25,767 nt of DNA from CAYSNP01 sp050945855 (GCA_050945855.1 JBMNTS010000017.1:1-25767); one strand, 5' to 3'. Numbered from the stretch's first letter, positions 1 to 6,968 are shown. Numbers and translations: made by a program. The notes: generated by a model not told the origin, from the letters alone.

Positions 1-2
1 TG

Positions 3-1787
3 GTAGGTTACTGGGATGACAGCCTGAGTGTGAAAGACACTCCCCAAAGCGCGTTGTTTACCGCGCCTATGGAGTTTGCCGTAGCCAGGGAAGAGTTTAA
101 GGAAACGGATTTTTCGCTTACCGGCATCGAGAGTGCCGCTCAAATCGTGTCCGTGAGCGAAAACGCAAGATTGCTGATGGAAACTACCGCCGCGTTGGAT
201 TATAGCGGATTGATAAAGTATAATGTCAAGCTTACCGCCAAAGAAAACATCCCCATGCCTTCGGTCAGCCTTAAACTTTATTTCGACCCCGCTTGCGCAA
301 AGTACAGCATGGGTTTGGGCAAACTGGGCGGCAAATTCAGCGACATCAGCTTTAAATGGGACAGCGCAAACAATCAGGATACTCTGTTCTGCGGCTCACA
401 CAAATTGGGCTGCGCGGTTAAGTTCGTGGCTAACGACGAATGCGAGCCTTACGGCTCCAGAGTGTTTGATATACCCAAACAATCCTGGGATAACTACGGC
501 AAAGGTTACATCAAGGTAATGGCGGAGGACGGAGCGCACACGGTCACCGCATCCTCCGGTTTGCTGGTGCTGACGCGCGGCGAGAGCGTGGACTTTGCTT
601 TTGATTTAATGCTCACTCCGTTCAAGCCTTACGACATGGTTAAAGGTTACGAGGAGCGTTACGCTTATGTCAATATCAACAAGAGCATGGAGACCGCAAT
701 AGCCGGCGCAAGGAGGTATAACGCCCCCAACCTGATACTGGACAGCGGCAATTATATTTATCAGGCTGCCAACAATCCCATTTTATCCGCCCAAGCCATT
801 AAGCGGTTTTTAAAGGAAGCGGAGTATTACGGCGCAAAAGTGGCGCTCTGCTATGATCTTAATTACCTCAGCTCCACCAACAGCCTGTTCAAGCCCCTTT
901 CCATGCTTGATATGCTGGTCAATACCGAAAGCAGCGTGGGCGAAGTGGAAGGACTGGACGTGCGCCCGGTGATGGCGGGGTGCGACAGCGTAAGGGTAGG
1001 GGACAACAAGACCGCGAAAGATTTGATTTTCGCGGTAGACCCTAAGAGCAGATTCTGTAATTTTTATGTACAAAGCGTGGCGGAACTGTTGAAAAAGCTC
1101 AATCTGCACGGTATCTTTTTAAGCAATACGGTCATGGACGGCTTTACCGCAAAACGCCTCAAAAAGGCTCTTGCGGCAAAGGAAGGCACGCTGGGGCTTT
1201 ACATCTCCGACCAACGCAAGGCGGAGCACGGCAATGCCAGCGGCTTTAACAAGCACATGCAACTGCTGCCTTATATAGATAAGATTATTTTAGGGGCGGA
1301 TTTCGCTCTCTCACGCGATCCCGATTACTACCTTACCGAGCTTTCCGGTCTGCTGTTCGGGCTTACCACCACAATAGTGGGCTTGACTAATCCGTATTTA
1401 GGCATGCTGCACGGCATGAGCGCGCAGGCGGGGATAGGAGAGGGTGACCCCTCGATTATTTACGATATCTGGAATAAATTCGGGCTGGAGGGCTCGCGCA
1501 TAATGGGATATTGGATGGATAATCCGCCCATTATCGCGGACAACGCCGAAGTAAAGATAACCACATACGCCAAAAAAGACTCCTGCCTTGCGGTATTCTA
1601 CAATTTTTCGGAAAAACCTCTCAATGTAGTGTTCGGAATCAATCCGGAAATTTTGGGCTTTTCCACCCTTAACAAGCAAATCCGCATAGTTACCACAAAG
1701 GGCAAAAAGGCATACCGCAGAGTCAAAAACCCCGACGAGGGAATAAAAATCGGAGCAAAGCAAGGGCTTATTATTAAAATATTCTGA
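3..1787 (+). CDS. Glycoside hydrolase-like protein (GH123/DUF6067-type), 5' end outside window
   Basis: The reading frame is open from base 3 with no stop upstream, so the gene enters from the left. The GTG at base 30 is only an internal codon, and about 594 residues are visible. The first ~200 residues look like a beta-sandwich carbohydrate-active domain, ending in a stretch (LMLTPFKPYD) typical of the linker to the barrel in GH123-like/DUF6067 proteins. A (beta/alpha)8-like region follows. Near the end IYDIWNKFGLEGSRIMGYW and DNPPI match the C-terminal pattern of that family, where a small beta domain closes the protein. The likely role is breakdown of a glycan, but the substrate cannot be told and no catalytic acid was assigned. 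The family assignment rests on remembered motifs, so another glycosidase-like family is possible. Confidence 0.6.
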   Translation, partial: VGYWDDSLSVKDTPQSALFTAPMEFAVAREEFKETDFSLTGIESAAQIVSVSENARLLMETTAALDYSGLIKYNVKLTAKENIPMPSVSLKLYFDPACAKYSMGLGKLGGKFSDISFKWDSANNQDTLFCGSHKLGCAVKFVANDECEPYGSRVFDIPKQSWDNYGKGYIKVMAEDGAHTVTASSGLLVLTRGESVDFAFDLMLTPFKPYDMVKGYEERYAYVNINKSMETAIAGARRYNAPNLILDSGNYIYQAANNPILSAQAIKRFLKEAEYYGAKVALCYDLNYLSSTNSLFKPLSMLDMLVNTESSVGEVEGLDVRPVMAGCDSVRVGDNKTAKDLIFAVDPKSRFCNFYVQSVAELLKKLNLHGIFLSNTVMDGFTAKRLKKALAAKEGTLGLYISDQRKAEHGNASGFNKHMQLLPYIDKIILGADFALSRDPDYYLTELSGLLFGLTTTIVGLTNPYLGMLHGMSAQAGIGEGDPSIIYDIWNKFGLEGSRIMGYWMDNPPIIADNAEVKITTYAKKDSCLAVFYNFSEKPLNVVFGINPEILGFSTLNKQIRIVTTKGKKAYRRVKNPDEGIKIGAKQGLIIKIF

Positions 1788-1810
1788 TAAAACCACAATT
1801 ACAAAACCAT

Positions 1811-1841
1811 AAAAAAAACTGCCTTTTCCGGCAGTTTTTTT
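1811..1841. terminator. Bidirectional intrinsic terminator
   Basis: A 6-bp stem (ACTGCC at 1818-1823 with GGCAGT at 1830-1835) is flanked by an A-run on the left and a T-run on the right. It can stop transcription in both directions. It sits between the convergent glycoside hydrolase and FMN-binding genes, as expected for a shared terminator. Confidence 0.8.
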
Positions 1842-1864
1842 GATTTTCATATTCAGTCCCGGGA

Positions 1865-2284
1865 TTATTGCGATTGTTGGGATTGCTCTTGCGCTTTTTC
1901 CAAGGCGTCCTCCACGGCAAGCAATATCACTTTGCTGCTGTGCGTCGCCCCCGTGATAACATCCACATCCAAAGACTGCTGCTCTATTATATCTTCGGTT
2001 ATCACTTCCGCGCTTTTGCCTCTCCCGTTGTCATGTTCCAAAATATCTATTTTTGTGATTTCATGGTCGACGATGGTGACCTTAACTTTTGCGGCGACGG
2101 GAAAAACGCTGAAGCTGCCTATATATTCCCCGTCCTCTATTTCGGAAAGGTCTATCGCTCCGAATTGTTCCGCTTCCAGTTGTTTAAGATTTTTCCTGAT
2201 ATTTCCCGCTATTATTATCACCCCCGAAGCTATTAAAGCAAGCGCTACAAAACAAATAATGACGATAATCGTAACTTTTTTCAT
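1865..2284 (-). CDS. Membrane-anchored FMN-binding domain protein
   Basis: The 139-residue protein has an N-terminal hydrophobic segment (about residues 5-26), which should anchor it in the membrane facing outward. A single FMN_bind domain (about 50-130) follows. The pattern DGEY...H-x-IT-x-I...GRG is typical of the family. The flavinylation-type motif D108-V-I-T-G-A-T114 is present, where the final threonine normally receives FMN through a phosphodiester bond made by ApbE. Such domains carry electrons in extracellular flavin systems and Rnf/Nqr complexes. No partner oxidoreductase or apbE is adjacent, so the redox partner is unknown. The C-terminus is a Gln/Ser-rich tail. The start ATG has a GGGAG-like ribosome site about 8 nt upstream and a good promoter 30 nt beyond. 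Confidence 0.85.
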   Translation of the reverse strand: MKKVTIIVIICFVALALIASGVIIIAGNIRKNLKQLEAEQFGAIDLSEIEDGEYIGSFSVFPVAAKVKVTIVDHEITKIDILEHDNGRGKSAEVITEDIIEQQSLDVDVITGATHSSKVILLAVEDALEKAQEQSQQSQ

Positions 2285-2317
2285 TTATCTGCTCCCAATA
2301 AGGTTTTTTGTCGTTTG

Positions 2318-2346
2318 ATTATAGCATATTAACAAGATTTTTACAA
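2318..2346 (-). promoter_or_regulatory. Sigma-A-type promoter of the FMN-binding gene
   Basis: Read on the minus strand, TTGTAA (2341-2346) and TATAAT (2318-2323) are separated by exactly 17 nt. The expected start near 2311 gives a leader of about 27 nt containing the ribosome binding site of the FMN-binding gene. Confidence 0.75.
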
Positions 2347-2369
2347 CAGTAAAAGAAGTTTTTGTCCGG

Positions 2370-2397
2370 AACCGCCGTTTTGCAGGCACGGTTTTTT
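2370..2397 (+). terminator. Terminator-like hairpin upstream of the SRP RNA promoter
   Basis: AACC (2370-2373) plus GCC (2374-2376) can pair with GGC (2385-2387) and GGTT (2390-2393), with a 2-nt bulge, followed by six T. It lies between the divergent FMN-binding and SRP RNA promoters. It could block rightward read-through into the SRP RNA, but no rightward transcript upstream is evident, so its use is uncertain. The rest of 2285-2444 shows no gene. Confidence 0.35.
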
Positions 2398-2444
2398 GCA
2401 ACTTTTTACATTGTTTATAATAAAGCGCGACTTAATAAAATAAC

Positions 2445-2473
2445 TTGATTTTTCTATGGCAATGGGTTATAAT
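2445..2473 (+). promoter_or_regulatory. Strong sigma-A-type promoter of the SRP RNA
   Basis: TTGATT (2445-2450) and a perfect TATAAT (2468-2473) are spaced by 17 nt. Transcription would start at about 2480, exactly where the GGTGC that closes the SRP RNA begins. This fits a highly expressed stable RNA. Confidence 0.85.
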
Positions 2474-2479
2474 TATGCT

Positions 2480-2741
2480 GGTGCTAAACGGGGAGCTAGC
2501 GGTGCCCTGTGACTCGCAATCCGCTATAGCGAGGTTGACCATCTACCGAGGCATAGTCTATGGAAAGCCGATGCAGGTAAGGGATGTCGATACTAGGGTC
2601 TTGTGCAATTCCGTGTTGTGAACCGTGTCAGAGCCTGACCGCAGCAGCACTAAGCAAATTTCGGGGTGTGCCACAAGGGTGCTTTAGAGGAGTTACCTGC
2701 CTGTAAGCCGATTCGGTAGGCTATGCCGGAGTAGACGCACC
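2480..2741 (+). ncRNA. ffs: Signal recognition particle RNA, large bacterial type (scRNA)
   Basis: The RNA of about 262 nt begins with GGTGCTAAACGGGGAGCTAG and continues GCGGTGCCCTGT..CTCGCAATCCGCT, the conserved Alu-domain sequence of the Bacillus/Clostridium scRNA. The 5' GGTGC (2480-2484) pairs with the terminal GCACC (2737-2741). The S-domain part has TTGTGCAA, GAACC and the conserved GTCAG...AGCAGC asymmetric-loop strands (about 2627-2648). It binds Ffh and, through the Alu domain, probably slows elongation during co-translational targeting. The apical part of helix 8 differs from the usual GGAA loop (see findings). Ends are estimated from the promoter and the closing helix. The 3' end is followed by AAATATTTTT, which could help termination. 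Confidence 0.93.
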
Positions 2742-2766
2742 AAATATTTTTACCTTTGGAGCAAAG

Positions 2767-3114
2767 ATGAGAAAGAAAATCGTTATTCTGGCAATGATTC
2801 TGGTTATCGTTTCGCTGACTTTCGTGCTTTCGGCCTGCAATGAGGAAGAGGTCTTGACCATAGAGAAGATTACGGTAGAGTATAATAAAAAGGTGGCGTA
2901 TAAAGTAGGCTCTCAATTCAGCACAGAGGATTTTACCGTGACCGCCCACCTTTCGGACGACACCACCAAAGAAATTAAAAACAATCTTATCTGGCATACC
3001 GAAACGCTGGGGCTGGACGACGAGGATAAATTCCAAAACGCGGGAGAATATACTCTCAAAGTGGATTTTCTGAAATATAAAGATCTTGAAGTCACCATAG
3101 CAGTAGGCGAATAA
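2767..3114 (+). CDS. Small lipoprotein with a bacterial Ig-like domain
   Basis: The 115-residue protein starts with a charged n-region, a hydrophobic core and the lipobox L-S-A-C, with the acylated cysteine at residue 24. It should be exported by Sec and anchored to the outer face of the membrane. The mature part (about residues 31-112) looks like one Ig-like fold of the bacterial group 3 type: YKVGSQFSTEDFTVTA, a DDTTKEI strand and a final Y-x-L-K-V. Such domains are found in surface proteins of Clostridia as binding or spacer modules; nothing here gives a ligand. The ribosome site GGAG (2758-2761) precedes the ATG. The gene starts 25 nt after the SRP RNA and has no obvious promoter of its own. 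A hairpin follows the stop codon. Confidence 0.75.
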   Translation: MRKKIVILAMILVIVSLTFVLSACNEEEVLTIEKITVEYNKKVAYKVGSQFSTEDFTVTAHLSDDTTKEIKNNLIWHTETLGLDDEDKFQNAGEYTLKVDFLKYKDLEVTIAVGE

Positions 3115-3118
3115 GGCA

Positions 3119-3144
3119 AGGGGACAGTTGTCCTCTTTTCTTTT
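3119..3144 (+). terminator. Intrinsic terminator after the lipoprotein gene
   Basis: AGGGGAC (3119-3125) pairs with GTCCTCT (3130-3136) around an AGTT loop (one G-U pair). A T-rich tract interrupted by one C follows. It separates the lipoprotein from proS, though the imperfect T-tract may allow read-through. Confidence 0.6.
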
Positions 3145-3172
3145 AATTTATCACAATCTTAAGGAATAGCTT

Positions 3173-4885
3173 ATGTTAATGTCCAAACTTATAGGGGAAA
3201 GAACAAGGGAAGCGCCCGCGGACGCTACCATTGTTTCGCATGCGCTGCTGGTAAGAGCGGGCTATATCAAACAGCTTGCGGGCGGTATCTGGTCGCTTAC
3301 CGCGCCCGCGCAAAGGATAATTAAAAACATCGAAAAAATTATCCGCGAGGAAATGAACGCGATAGACGGGCAGGAAGTTGCCCTCCCCGTGGTTCAGCCC
3401 CGCGAGCTTTGGGAGCAGTCGGGCAGATATTACACCATAGGCGAAGAAATGGCGCGCTTTAAGGACAGGGCGGACAGGGATTTATGCCTTGCCATGACGC
3501 ATGAGGAAGCCGCGGTGCATCTGGTGCGTGACGGGGTAAAGAGCTATACGCAACTGCCCTTTATGATTTATCAGTTTCAGACCAAGTTCCGTGACGAGCC
3601 AAGGAGCAGAGGGGGGCTGATAAGGGTAAGGGAATTTATTATGAAAGACGCCTATTCTTTCCACGCCGACCAGGCGGATTTGGAAGAATATTATCAAAAG
3701 GCGTATAAGGCTTATGAAAATATTTTCCGAAGAATAGGAATGAGGAATTTTATAGCCATTCAGTCGGACAGCGGTATGATGGGCGGCGCTATTGCGCATG
3801 AATTCATGTTGCTTACGGATATCGGCGAGGATACCATAGCCATTTGTCAGCGCTGCGGCTATAAGGCAAATATGGAAGTCGCGGAGGCGGTTTTGCCCAC
3901 ACCCCAAAAGGAAGAGGAACAGCCGCTTAAAGAAGTTTTTACCGCGGACGCCAAAGAAATAGCGGAAGTCGCCCGTTATTTGTCCGTCACAGCGGAAAAA
4001 ACCATTAAAGCCGTAGTTTATTTAGACAAACAAACAAACGGTTACGTCGTTGCGTTTATCAGGGGAGACCTGGAAGTCAACGAAGCCAAATTAAAAAAGG
4101 CGGTAAAAAAAGATTTAGTCCCTTGCAGTCTGGAGGACTCCGGCTCTTTGGTCGCGGGCAATATCGGGGTGTTCGGCATAGGCAAAACAGGCGCGGAGGT
4201 TGTGTTTGACACCAGCCTGAAAGATACTGTAAATATGGTTACGGGCGCCAACAAAAAGGAATACCACATCAGCGGCGTATGTATGGCAAGGGATTTGCCG
4301 GATGCCGTGTTTTGCGATATCAAAAAAGCGCGGGAAGGCGATGCCTGCCCCAAGTGCGGCGCGCCTCTTACCCTTAAAAACGGCATTGAGGTAGGCAATA
4401 TCTTTCAGCTGGGCACAAAATACACCCGCTCTATGGGTATGAGTGTTTTAGGCGCGGACGGCAAGGCGTTTTATCCCATTATGGGCTGTTACGGCATCGG
4501 TCTGGGACGCTCCCTTGCCTCGGTAGCCGAAGAATACGCGGACGAAAAAGGGCTTAACTGGCCTATCGCCATAGCCCCTTTTAAGATATATCTTTGCCCC
4601 TTGCGTTATGACACTCCCGAAGTAAAGCAATGCGCGGACGAATTGTACGCAAAACTGAAAGAGAAAGGCATAGAAACGATTTTTGACGACAGAGACGCTT
4701 CTCCCGGCTTTAAATTCGCCGATTGCGACCTTATGGGCATACCCGTAAGGGTGGTGGTAAGCCCGCGAAGTTTAAAGAGCGGAAGCGTTGAGATTGCCTC
4801 GCGTTCGGGCGAAATTAAAGAAGATATTCCTCTGCAAAATCTGTTTGGCAGACTGGAGCAGATATTTGAGCAATTGAGCAAATAA
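3173..4885 (+). CDS. proS: Prolyl-tRNA synthetase (bacterial type, with editing domain)
   Basis: This 570-residue class II synthetase charges tRNA-Pro with proline in the cytosol, and its length is the usual one for the bacterial type. Motif 1 lies around VVQPRELWEQSGRY (73-86). Motif 2 runs from about 139 to 163 (FRDE...REFIMKDAYSF). Motif 3 is GCYGIGLGRSLA near 437-448. A YbaK-like insertion that removes mischarged Ala sits between motifs 2 and 3 (about 240-390), flanked by CxxC pairs (CQRC, CPKC). The C-terminal part is the anticodon-binding domain. ATG at 3173 is preferred over ATG at 3179 because AAGGA at 3161-3165 is 7 nt from the first. Its stop codon directly abuts the stop of the opposing gene. 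Confidence 0.97.
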   Translation: MLMSKLIGERTREAPADATIVSHALLVRAGYIKQLAGGIWSLTAPAQRIIKNIEKIIREEMNAIDGQEVALPVVQPRELWEQSGRYYTIGEEMARFKDRADRDLCLAMTHEEAAVHLVRDGVKSYTQLPFMIYQFQTKFRDEPRSRGGLIRVREFIMKDAYSFHADQADLEEYYQKAYKAYENIFRRIGMRNFIAIQSDSGMMGGAIAHEFMLLTDIGEDTIAICQRCGYKANMEVAEAVLPTPQKEEEQPLKEVFTADAKEIAEVARYLSVTAEKTIKAVVYLDKQTNGYVVAFIRGDLEVNEAKLKKAVKKDLVPCSLEDSGSLVAGNIGVFGIGKTGAEVVFDTSLKDTVNMVTGANKKEYHISGVCMARDLPDAVFCDIKKAREGDACPKCGAPLTLKNGIEVGNIFQLGTKYTRSMGMSVLGADGKAFYPIMGCYGIGLGRSLASVAEEYADEKGLNWPIAIAPFKIYLCPLRYDTPEVKQCADELYAKLKEKGIETIFDDRDASPGFKFADCDLMGIPVRVVVSPRSLKSGSVEIASRSGEIKEDIPLQNLFGRLEQIFEQLSK

Positions 4886-5233
4886 TCAGACTGTTCCGCC
4901 GTATCTTAATTGCATAAGTTCCAGCAAGGCGCGGTCTATTCTTTTGCAGGACAGCCCGTTAATGGGTTGGAAGAAGTTGCCGGTCAAAGTTTGCGCGGAA
5001 GTTTGTTTTTTGGGCGATTGATTGCTTTTGTTCATCATATTCATTAATTGCATGATATTTGCCATATCCGGCATGGAGTTCCCGCCATTATCCGCGCTTT
5101 CCCGTTGGGCGCTTTGATTGGGATTGTTAAAACCGCCGAAATTTTTAAACATACTAGCCATATTGGCCATATTGTCCCCATCTTTTTTTCCGCCCATACC
5201 CATAAGCAGAGGCAGCATATCCATAATATTCAT
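4886..5233 (-). CDS. Hypothetical Met/Asn-rich protein
   Basis: No family is recognised. The 115-residue product has about 15 methionines and many Asn, Gly and Ser. It begins with a short Met-rich hydrophobic stretch (MDMLPLLMGMGG) and continues as low-complexity MANM/MNMM-type sequence. Only residues 82-115 look foldable, with a predicted helix ending in LLELMQLRYGG. There is no signal peptide or clear membrane segment. A GTG at 5242 would give three more residues and overlap the upstream stop. ATG at 5233 is preferred because AGAGGTGA lies 5 nt before it, making an excellent ribosome site that itself contains the upstream stop codon. The two small genes are therefore probably translated in a coupled way. 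Function unknown. Confidence 0.6.
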   Translation of the reverse strand: MNIMDMLPLLMGMGGKKDGDNMANMASMFKNFGGFNNPNQSAQRESADNGGNSMPDMANIMQLMNMMNKSNQSPKKQTSAQTLTGNFFQPINGLSCKRIDRALLELMQLRYGGTV

Positions 5234-5238
5234 ATTAC

Positions 5239-5526
5239 TCACCTCTTTAAGTCACCCAGCAACTGCTGCATTCTCGCGCGCTGTTCGGGAGTAAGCATGG
5301 GACTGACGTTGGAGAAAAAATTATCCAGGCTTTCGTTATTCAATTCCCCTTTTTCTCTGGATTCGTTGGCTATCCTGAACAACTCCCTCATCAACTCTTC
5401 CTGACTAAGTCTGGAATAAGCCTCTACAGCCTCTTGGGGGCTGGTAAAGGACGTATTCGCCTCCGAAGTGGGCGAACGCATGCTTTTCTCTTTGCGTTTA
5501 CCCCTTATGTAATCGTTAATTCCCAT
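5239..5526 (-). CDS. Hypothetical 95-aa helical protein
   Basis: No family is recognised with certainty. The protein has a basic N-terminus (about 1-18: YIRGKRKEK), a Ser/Thr-rich linker, then two predicted amphipathic helices (about 30-55 and 75-95). The last contains LTPEQRARMQQLLGDLKR, a charged pattern common in small cytosolic Clostridia proteins. There is no signal peptide. AAAGGAGG lies 5 nt before the ATG, an almost perfect ribosome site. It follows the cysteine desulfurase by 11 nt and its stop overlaps the ribosome site of the Met-rich gene, so the three genes look like one leftward operon. A role linked to the desulfurase is only suggested by position. Confidence 0.7.
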   Translation of the reverse strand: MGINDYIRGKRKEKSMRSPTSEANTSFTSPQEAVEAYSRLSQEELMRELFRIANESREKGELNNESLDNFFSNVSPMLTPEQRARMQQLLGDLKR

Positions 5527-5537
5527 AATTGCCTCCT

Positions 5538-6650
5538 TTACCCCTTGGAGATTTTTTTAACCGCCCAAAGCAGAGCGAGTATATCCTTTTCGGTATTGTT
5601 GTAACCTATGCTTGCCCTCACCGCGCCGGTGTCCGAGGTGTTAAGCATCGCGTGCGCCAGCGGCGCGCAATGCAGGCCGCTGCGGACTGCTATATTATAT
5701 TCCTTATCCAGCTTGTCTGCCACAACGCCGGAAGGCAGGGAGCCGATATTAAACAGCACCACACCCGCATATATCTTTTTGCCGTTGTACAGTTTCACGC
5801 CTTTAATTTGCTTTAGACCCGAGGCAGCCTTTTCGGTCAAACCGTCAATATGTCGGATAATGCTGTCAAGATTTTTTTGCGTCCATTTCACTCCTTCGCC
5901 CAGCGCGATTATCCCGGCGCTGTTTACCGTCCCCGCTTCCAGCCCTTCGGGCACGTCCTCGGGTTGGCTAAGCTCAAGACTGCTTGTGCCCGTGCCCCCG
6001 TAAAGCAAGGGGCGGATTTTTACGCTATCGTTGAAAGCTAAAAAACCCGTTCCCTGAGGACCGTGCAGCCCCTTATGCCCGCTGCAGCATATCACGTCCA
6101 CGTTTTGGTAGTCGGTTTTGGTGTGCCCCGCGGATTGAGCGCAATCCACGATAAAGGTAACCCCCTTTTTCCTGGCGATAAGTCCTATTTCCTCTATCGG
6201 CTGGCGCACCCCCAGCACATTGCTGACTTCGTTTATTATTATCGCCTGCGTGGACGGGCTTATCAGGTCCGCCACCGATTTGGGATTGATTATCCCGTAT
6301 TTGTCCGTTTGTACTATTTTGTAGTTTATGTTTTTTTCTTCCCGTAGCTTAGTCAAGGGTCGGTAAACGCTGTTATGCTCCAAAGGGGAGACAATCGCCT
6401 CTCCTTTGCGCACGCAGGAGAGTATCGCCAGATTTAACGCTTCTGTGCAGCTTTTGGTAAACACAATATTATTTAAGCCGAACATTGCCCGCAGCCTTTC
6501 TCTGGTCTCCTCGATTTTTAAGGCTATGGCTATAGCTTGCTTATGTCCCGACCTTCCGGGGTTGGCGCTTTTCATAAAAGCTTTTGCCATTACCGCGGTT
6601 GCTATTAGCGGCTTGTATCTGCTGGTTGCAGCGTTGTCAAGATAAATCAT
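5538..6650 (-). CDS. Cysteine desulfurase family protein (class V aminotransferase fold)
   Basis: This 370-residue PLP enzyme should remove sulfur (or selenium) from cysteine (selenocysteine), forming a persulfide on its own cysteine. It starts with the typical IYLDNAAT (2-9), has ANPGRSGH (29-36), the PLP-side aspartate in VDCAQSAG (168-175), the PLP lysine K193 in SGHKGLHGPQGTG, and the catalytic cysteine C328 in VRSGLHCAP. It resembles the SufS-like stand-alone group often found beside Se/S-carrier-like proteins rather than IscS; no suf or isc scaffold genes are nearby. The divergent neighbour is such a carrier-like gene. The start is fixed by the family N-terminus, yet no ribosome binding site is seen; the sequence before the ATG is pure AT-rich. 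Confidence 0.9.
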   Translation of the reverse strand: MIYLDNAATSRYKPLIATAVMAKAFMKSANPGRSGHKQAIAIALKIEETRERLRAMFGLNNIVFTKSCTEALNLAILSCVRKGEAIVSPLEHNSVYRPLTKLREEKNINYKIVQTDKYGIINPKSVADLISPSTQAIIINEVSNVLGVRQPIEEIGLIARKKGVTFIVDCAQSAGHTKTDYQNVDVICCSGHKGLHGPQGTGFLAFNDSVKIRPLLYGGTGTSSLELSQPEDVPEGLEAGTVNSAGIIALGEGVKWTQKNLDSIIRHIDGLTEKAASGLKQIKGVKLYNGKKIYAGVVLFNIGSLPSGVVADKLDKEYNIAVRSGLHCAPLAHAMLNTSDTGAVRASIGYNNTEKDILALLWAVKKISKG

Positions 6651-6672
6651 AATTATATTTATTAATATGCTT

Positions 6673-6700
6673 TTGTAACAGCGTAATGTTTATTTTTAAT
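6673..6700 (+). promoter_or_regulatory. Possible promoter of the Se/S-carrier-like gene
   Basis: TTGTAA (6673-6678) and TTTAAT (6695-6700) are 16 nt apart in the 99-nt AT-rich space between two divergent genes. Other hexamer choices exist in this AT-rich stretch, so the call is weak. Confidence 0.3.
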
Positions 6701-6749
6701 ACTATTGTATTAGTAGACTTAAGGGAATATACGGAGGTGGATTGAGATT

Positions 6750-6968
6750 ATGGAGATACTTGCTGTTTTTAAAAACAGAAGCGAAACGCTGAAATTTTAT
6801 AAATTATTGCTCCGCTTAGGCGGTTCGGGAAGCATAGTCAACACTCCCTCCGGCCTTAGGCAAGGCTGCGGTATTTCCGTAGCCATAGGAGCGCAAGACC
6901 AGATAAAGGCGAAAGCGATAATAAAAGAAAATCTTTTTCCCTCTTTTTTAGGATTTTTCAGAAGGTAA
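6750..6968 (+). CDS. Se/S carrier-like small protein (DUF3343)
   Basis: The 72-residue protein matches the DUF3343 pattern: a short beta-alpha-beta start (EILAVFKNRSETLKFYKLL), then NTPSGLRQGCGISV, where the single conserved cysteine is C40. Family knowledge, by resemblance to TusA/YedF-type carriers and from gene neighbourhoods, suggests the cysteine may carry sulfur or selenium as a persulfide. The biochemistry is not established. The divergent cysteine desulfurase 99 nt away is the usual neighbour in Clostridia and could load it. GGAGGT (6733-6738) is 11 nt from the ATG. No selenophosphate synthetase gene is in the window. Confidence 0.78.
   Translation: MEILAVFKNRSETLKFYKLLLRLGGSGSIVNTPSGLRQGCGISVAIGAQDQIKAKAIIKENLFPSFLGFFRR

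Noticed and set aside
3173..4885. T-box leader before proS
   Set aside because: The 58-nt gap upstream holds only a small terminator and has no T-box sequence or specifier structure.
5234..5242. GTG start overlapping the upstream stop for the Met-rich protein
   Set aside because: The GTG is itself part of the AGAGGTGA ribosome site, which is ideally placed for ATG at 5233.
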